This document shows, piece by piece, positions 60,701 to 64,000 of a DNA stretch of 64,000 bases. The notes below the pieces were generated by a model. It made no database searches, was not told the DNA's origin, and worked only from the letters and a program-made list of their open reading frames with translations. The stretch covers positions 32,879,759 to 32,943,758 of the forward strand of contig NC_133168.1 of NCBI RefSeq assembly GCF_040802235.1. The letters run 5' to 3'. Within the stretch, counting starts at the first letter, position 1. Each line of letters begins with the position of its first letter. A program made the translations under genes and the position numbers. This DNA is from Manis javanica (Eukaryota > Chordata > Mammalia > Pholidota > Manidae).

Positions 60701-62201
60701 TGTCCATCAGTAGATGAATGGATAAATATGTGGTACATATACACAATGGAATATTATTCAGCCATAGGAAAGAAACAAATCCTACCATTTGCAACAACAT
60801 GGATGGAGGCGGAGGACATCATGCTCAGTGAGCCAGGCAGAGAAAGACAAATGCCAAATGATTTTCCTTATTTGTGGAGTATAACAATGAAGCAAAATTG
60901 AAGGAACAAAATAGCAACAGACTCAAAGACTCCAAGAATGAACTAGTGGTTACCAAAGGGGAGGGGTGTGGTAGGGTGGGTGGGAAGGGAGGGAGAAGGG
61001 GATTGAGGGGTATTATGTTTAGTACACATGGTGTGGGGGATCACGGGGAGAACAGTGTAGCACAGAGAAGGCACATAGTGGATCCGTGGCATCTTACTAC
61101 ACTAACAGGCAATGACTGCACTGGGGTATGGGTGGGGACTTGATAATATGGGTAAATGTAGTAATCACATTGGTTTTTCATGTGAAACCTTCATAAGAGT
61201 ATATCAATCATAGCTTAATTTTTAAAAATAAGAAAAATAAATAAATAATAAATAGATGATGATAGATGATAGAGAGGGCAGGCGGGCAGGCAGGCAGGCT
61301 GGCAGGCAGGTAGATGAAGAAAATTGCACAGGAAAAAAGCTATGCGATAAAGAAACACTGGATAAGCTGAAAAGTGCTTTAATGTTGATAATGCTGTGAA
61401 CACTCACTACCACAACCAAAATTCTGGTATAAGTATGGATTCAAATTGTAGAAAAATGAAGACATTGGAAGTGTGTGTGCCTGTGTTGGAAATAAAGTGG
61501 TGAATGAAAGCTAAATCCCTCTTCTTCCACAATGGGAAGTGAGTATGTATACAAGGCTAAAATTAAAAACATAAAAGTAACAAAGTTTGCACGTTATTTG
61601 GAGAAAGAAGATTAAAACAATCAACCAAAAATGTTAAAAATGGCTGCCTTGGTTGGTACTGTAACCAGCCTTATCAAATGATCCAGGTATGCATGCATAC
61701 ATAAATTAAATAAAATATGAAGACCTAATAGACTGAGACAAGATTATAGTTATGAAATCAATCCTAAATACATACATATGACAAACACCAATGAAAAACA
61801 TAACATGGTTCTGTTACAATAGTATAGGTAAAATATTACAGTGACAACATTTATAGGAAATTCTTAGGAAGGAAAAACACCCTATTTTTATGGGAATATC
61901 ACCTTTTAAGTTGCTCACCTTTGACTGTTAGATTGAAGCAGCCAAGTCTATCACCAGACAGCGAGTCTGCACCACACTGTAACACCACAGCACTAGGCTG
62001 GTACATCTCCATCACTTTTGAGATAATCTATGCATAAGATAACAAATGTTATCTCTAAATCTCTTAAACATTTAAAATTACCATTTTGAATCTGAAAATA
62101 ATACTTACAGGCTTAAATATCTGCCCATATGACTCATCATCTATACCATCTCTCATTGGAAAATTGACAGCATAGTATTTGCCTTTTCCGGCACCAATAT
62201 C
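48721..62201 (-). CDS. HDAC2: HDAC2, histone deacetylase 2: last eight coding exons (partial gene)
   Basis: HDAC2 is a zinc-dependent class I lysine deacetylase that works in the nucleus in Sin3, NuRD and CoREST complexes. Eight exons with consensus splice sites sum to 828 nt, 275 codons plus stop, and fit human residues 214-488 with no length change. Visible in order: [15 protein letters not shown]; the zinc ligand Asp265 in [10 protein letters not shown]; catalytic Tyr304 in [15 protein letters not shown]; the acidic tail with phosphorylation sites Ser394, Ser422 and Ser424; and the VKEE sumoylation motif at Lys462. HDAC1 is excluded by [17 protein letters not shown] and the [13 protein letters not shown] tail. 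The first 213 residues, including the catalytic His pair, lie beyond the right edge. Exon numbers (7-14) assume the human 14-exon structure. Confidence 0.97.
48752..49404 (-). other. HDAC2 intron 13
   Basis: 653 bp, GT...AG. No repeat or RNA gene recognised. Confidence 0.85.
49405..49462 (-). CDS. HDAC2: HDAC2 exon 13
   Basis: 58 nt, acceptor TTTTTAG, donor GTAAAT. Encodes the basic/acidic tail from [19 protein letters not shown], including the VKEE sumoylation motif at Lys462. If the donor were not used, the next codon would be TAA directly. Confidence 0.95.
49463..51693 (-). other. HDAC2 intron 12
   Basis: 2231 bp. Near 49590-49660 the text 'ttttgtgctaggtgctgtgc ... gttaacaaaacagtcactgg' looks like an old L2/MIR-type tail. 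Otherwise nothing seen. Confidence 0.8.
51694..51849 (-). CDS. HDAC2: HDAC2 exon 12
   Basis: 156 nt, acceptor TATCAG, donor GTCAGA after AAAAAAGCAG. Encodes residues about 408-459: [14 protein letters not shown] with the CK2-type sites Ser422 and Ser424, then a Lys-rich stretch that acts as nuclear localisation region ([14 protein letters not shown]). Confidence 0.96.
51850..52625 (-). other. HDAC2 intron 11
   Basis: 776 bp, GT...AG. AT-rich, no repeat recognised. Confidence 0.85.
52626..52756 (-). CDS. HDAC2: HDAC2 exon 11
   Basis: 131 nt, acceptor AATTTAG, donor GTAAGA. Encodes [20 protein letters not shown], the end of the deacetylase fold, then the acidic [19 protein letters not shown] with Ser394. 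Confidence 0.97.
52757..53335 (-). other. HDAC2 intron 10
   Basis: 579 bp. A diverged MIR-like stretch may lie at 52880-52960 ('aacatttactgagctgtgat ... ccaatcctcaaaatttac'). Nothing else seen. Confidence 0.8.
53336..53444 (-). CDS. HDAC2: HDAC2 exon 10
   Basis: 109 nt, acceptor GAATAG, donor GTAAGA. Encodes [20 protein letters not shown] and [16 protein letters not shown], the C-terminal part of the catalytic domain. Confidence 0.97.
53445..53682 (-). other. HDAC2 intron 9
   Basis: 238-bp intron between two conserved exons with normal GT and AG ends. No further structure. Confidence 0.9.
53683..53823 (-). CDS. HDAC2: HDAC2 exon 9
   Basis: 141 nt, acceptor CTTAG, donor GTAAGT. Encodes [20 protein letters not shown] onward, including the catalytic Tyr304 in GGGGYTIRN and the [18 protein letters not shown] loop. 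It starts inside the codon for Gly281. Confidence 0.98.
56418..57200 (+). pseudogene. L1 ORF1 (broken)
   Basis: Coiled-coil start ([20 protein letters not shown], 56295-56621 frame), then the RRM and C-terminal domain in pieces to about 57200. The frame stops at 56621 and no continuous protein remains. Confidence 0.78.
57545..60899 (+). pseudogene. L1 ORF2 (broken)
   Basis: Endonuclease text from about 57580 to 58250 in several frames; reverse transcriptase pieces at 58693-59187 ([20 protein letters not shown]) and 59042-59545, the latter with the catalytic FADD motif ([14 protein letters not shown]) and [17 protein letters not shown]-terminal pieces at 60033-60536 and 60533-60901 ([20 protein letters not shown]). 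Frameshifts between all pieces. Confidence 0.88.
61276..61312 (+). repeat. GGCA microsatellite next to an A/T-rich L1 tail
   Basis: About nine units of GGCA with two interruptions (GGCGGGCA, GGCT), preceded by AAAT- and GATA-type simple repeats. Probably expanded from the L1 poly(A) tail region. Confidence 0.85.
61919..62027 (-). CDS. HDAC2: HDAC2 exon 8
   Basis: 109 nt, acceptor GCATAG, donor GTGAGC after GTCAAAG. Encodes [20 protein letters not shown] and on to LTVK; Asp265 in CGAD is a zinc ligand of the active site. Confidence 0.98.
62028..62108 (-). other. HDAC2 intron 7
   Basis: 81 bp only, with normal ends (GTAAGT ... CATAG). Confidence 0.93.
62109..62201 (-). CDS. HDAC2: HDAC2 exon 7
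   Basis: 93 nt, 31 complete codons, acceptor TTTTAG, donor GTAAGT. Encodes [20 protein letters not shown] to FKP, part of the deacetylase core next to the active site. Confidence 0.98.
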
Positions 62202-62639
62202 CTAAAATATACAACAGAGAATATTTTGTTAATAAAATTTTGATGTATTTTGTTTATGGATTGCTTATAAAGTTGAGAAGACCAATTATAATTTATCTGT
62301 AATAATTGTTTTGGGGCTAAAAGAAGTTCAACAATACATTAAACAACTTTGAGGTAAAACTGTAGAAAATGTACATTCTAAGCCACAAAATTTTACAGCA
62401 CAATTGTCTCTGAAATGCAAAATCCTTCTTGTGGCTCAAATCTGGTATGAGTTTACTTATAAAAGAAAAGCCCAGGTCTTCTTGAAGTTTTAACAGCTGC
62501 AGACTAAAGCAATGAAAGCTATTAAATGAGCGTGAAATACATTTTGTTTTTACTTGTTGAATAAATACCGCTCTAGACATTAATACTGCTCAAAAGAGGC
62601 AAAGGAGAGAAATTGAGAGCTAGGATCCAGCTACACACA

Positions 62640-62725
62640 TATACTTAAAATATATATACATATATTTATTTAATGTTATACATGTATTTATGTATATATG
62701 TGTGCATATATGGATATACACACTC
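62640..62725. repeat. TA/CA-rich simple sequence
   Basis: Alternating purine-pyrimidine text such as 'tatatatacatatatttatt' and 'gtgtgcatatatggatataca'. Confidence 0.8.
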
Positions 62726-62793
62726 ATATGTACACATTCCTAGACGAGATGGTGTAACAGAGACATTTCTACAAAGAACTACTTTTAACTACA

Positions 62794-62885
62794 GCACCAA
62801 AGGATTGGGGGTAACTGAATCTTATGTGCTTTAAATTATGCACCAAAGGATTGGGGGTAACTGAATCTTATGTGCTTTAAATAAT
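62794..62885. repeat. 46-bp tandem duplication
   Basis: Two adjacent copies (62794-62839, 62840-62885) of a unit starting gcaccaaaggattgggggta, identical except for one base near the end (aattat versus aataat). Confidence 0.97.
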
Positions 62886-63834
62886 GTCTTAGTATATGAG
62901 TCTTTTAGGACTAACAGTTGTACAAGTTCTTCTCTCATCTCTCATGGAATGATCTTAGCTTGAATCCATTTTTAAAAAAGTATAGTTCATTATTATGATC
63001 CAACTTTCAATGAAGAAAAAGCCAGTGGAATTAAACCCTACCCCCAATTTTTTCTTAAAGAGATCTACATTTTTATATTTTACTAAATACAAACTATACA
63101 AATGTGGATGAACTATTGTGAATCCCTAGACTCCTGCACTAAAAACACAGCTGAAATGCACTGTGACACCAAGATTTCAGAACACAGTGAGTTCGTCATC
63201 ACTTGTCACTCTATGTTATGTAATGGCTGGCAACTCAGATGTGCTGCCCTTGTTGGATAAAGTTTCCTAGCTTTCATTTCTTATTCCATGTTGTTTCTTA
63301 AACACTTTTGTTTTTATGTTTTACCTAAACTGTAAATCTAATAAATACAAGCAGAGTTTAAATAATTATTTAAGCTCAGAGTGGCCTTTTGACTTAGAAT
63401 AAATAGGTAGAAAAGAAAATGCTTATTTTATTCAATTAACATCTAAATATACAGAAGTTTCATCAAAGTCTAACTTTACACAATGATTATTTTAGTTTCC
63501 TTACCAAAATTTTGGAGATGCATTTATAATATCAAAGGAAAACTATTATGACATTTCATATAGTGTGTGTAAAATCTTAAGTGAGGAAAAGATGTTGAAA
63601 GTCATTCTAAAATCTTTTTAAAACATGCACTCTTCAATATTTTCCAACTGTAAGTAATCAAAAATACTGCCAGAAATTAAAATAGAGGCTTCCATTTGAC
63701 ATTTCTGAGATTAATTAGGATTATACTGCAAAGACACTAACTTTAAGTTTAAAGCAGGGAAGGCTTTTGATTATTTTCCACCGGGGTGCAATGGTTTTAA
63801 GCAAATTAATTCTATTGGTAAAAAACAGTCGTCC

Positions 63835-63960
63835 TTAAATTTTAGTGTGCAGAACCATCCAGAGTCTGGCGCCTGAGAATATGTGCTTCTAATAGGTTCC
63901 TGGGCGATTCTGATTCTACAAAGTTTAGGGCTCATACTGAGAACCACCAGTCAGACAAAT
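63835..63960. repeat. MER5-like (hAT-Charlie) fragment
   Basis: 'gtgcagaaccatccagagtc', 'ctaataggttcctgggcgat' and 'ctcatactgagaaccaccag' follow the order of the MER5A consensus. Non-autonomous DNA transposon relic. Confidence 0.6.
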
Positions 63961-64000
63961 TGGGGAAAGACATTTGAAGGAGCTAAATGGCAAGGAACTG

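Larger units (their letters stand above)
55225..61245 (+). mobile_element. Full-length L1 in HDAC2 intron 8, inactive
   Basis: About 6.0 kb on the plus strand, antisense to HDAC2. GC-rich 5' UTR (55225-56410), ORF1 (about 56418-57200), ORF2 (about 57545-60899), 3' UTR with the 'ggttaccaaaggggaggggt' G-rich part, and an A-rich end near 61205-61250. Several frames remain open for 120-170 codons, so it is less decayed than an old L1M, but it has many stops. I could not identify its target-site duplication. Confidence 0.9.
53824..61918 (-). other. HDAC2 intron 8, carrying a full-length L1
   Basis: 8095 bp, most of it the L1 at 55.2-61.25 kb in the opposite orientation to HDAC2. The 1.4 kb on the exon 9 side is AT-rich with no gene; the 0.65 kb on the exon 8 side holds a GGCA microsatellite and nothing else I can name. 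Confidence 0.9.
62202..64000 (-). other. HDAC2 intron 6, partial
   Basis: At least 1.8 kb, running off the window. Holds a TA-rich microsatellite (62640-62725), a 46-bp tandem duplication (62794-62885) and a MER5-like fragment at 63835-63960. No further exon recognised before the edge. Confidence 0.85.

Noticed and set aside
48721-62201. HDAC1 or a processed HDAC pseudogene
   Set aside because: Introns with proper GT/AG ends and no stops exclude a retrocopy; [11 protein letters not shown] and DCEIPN are HDAC2, not HDAC1, residues.
1-64000. CRISPR array, operon, tRNA or rRNA genes
   Set aside because: The window is vertebrate nuclear DNA. I saw no spaced direct repeats of that kind and no tRNA cloverleaf; simple repeats and L1 parts account for the repetitiveness.

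Overview
The window is nuclear DNA of a placental mammal. It holds the 3' part of one conserved gene, HDAC2, on the minus strand (about 47.9-64 kb). Its eight last coding exons encode 275 residues that fit human residues 214-488 without a length change. The rest is intergenic or intronic DNA dominated by L1 elements and two class II (betaretrovirus-like) endogenous retroviruses. In 64 kb I found no lineage-specific tRNA- or 7SL-derived SINE, only old MIR and L2 pieces. That argues against carnivores, ruminants, horses, bats and primates and would fit a SINE-poor lineage such as pangolins. This is an inference, not an identification.

Layout. 1-1.86 kb: ancient repeats (an old interspersed repeat, an L1M-like piece, a MIR). 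1.86-8.76 kb: provirus A, plus strand, with two LTRs, a tRNA-Phe type primer site, gag, pro (dUTPase plus protease), pol and an env that has lost its surface subunit. All genes are broken, but a gag-pro frameshift signal and an NXF1-type constitutive transport element (CTE) can still be read. 8.8-21.2 kb: mostly unremarkable DNA with an internally deleted L1, an MLT1-like LTR, MIRs, an L2 and L1 fragments. 21.2-27.1 kb: a full-length minus-strand L1 with target-site duplication. 27.1-32.9 kb: little but MIRs. 32.9-46.3 kb: a second full-length minus-strand L1, split by provirus B (34.9-42.3 kb, minus strand, perfect 6-bp duplication TACAAT). Provirus B is itself interrupted by an unclassified 373-bp poly(A)-tailed retroposon, giving a three-level nest.

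Provirus B keeps gag matrix sequence, an integrase remnant, a transmembrane env remnant of the CX6CC type and a very well preserved CTE. Protease and reverse transcriptase cannot be recognised. 46.3-47.9 kb: intergenic. 47.9-64 kb: HDAC2, whose intron between the 109-nt and 141-nt exons (8.1 kb) contains a full-length L1 in the opposite orientation.

Nothing here forms an operon-like system. The working unit is HDAC2, a class I histone deacetylase. The retroviral parts are relics whose RNA signals (frameshift hairpin, CTEs, primer sites, polypurine tracts) are better preserved than their proteins.
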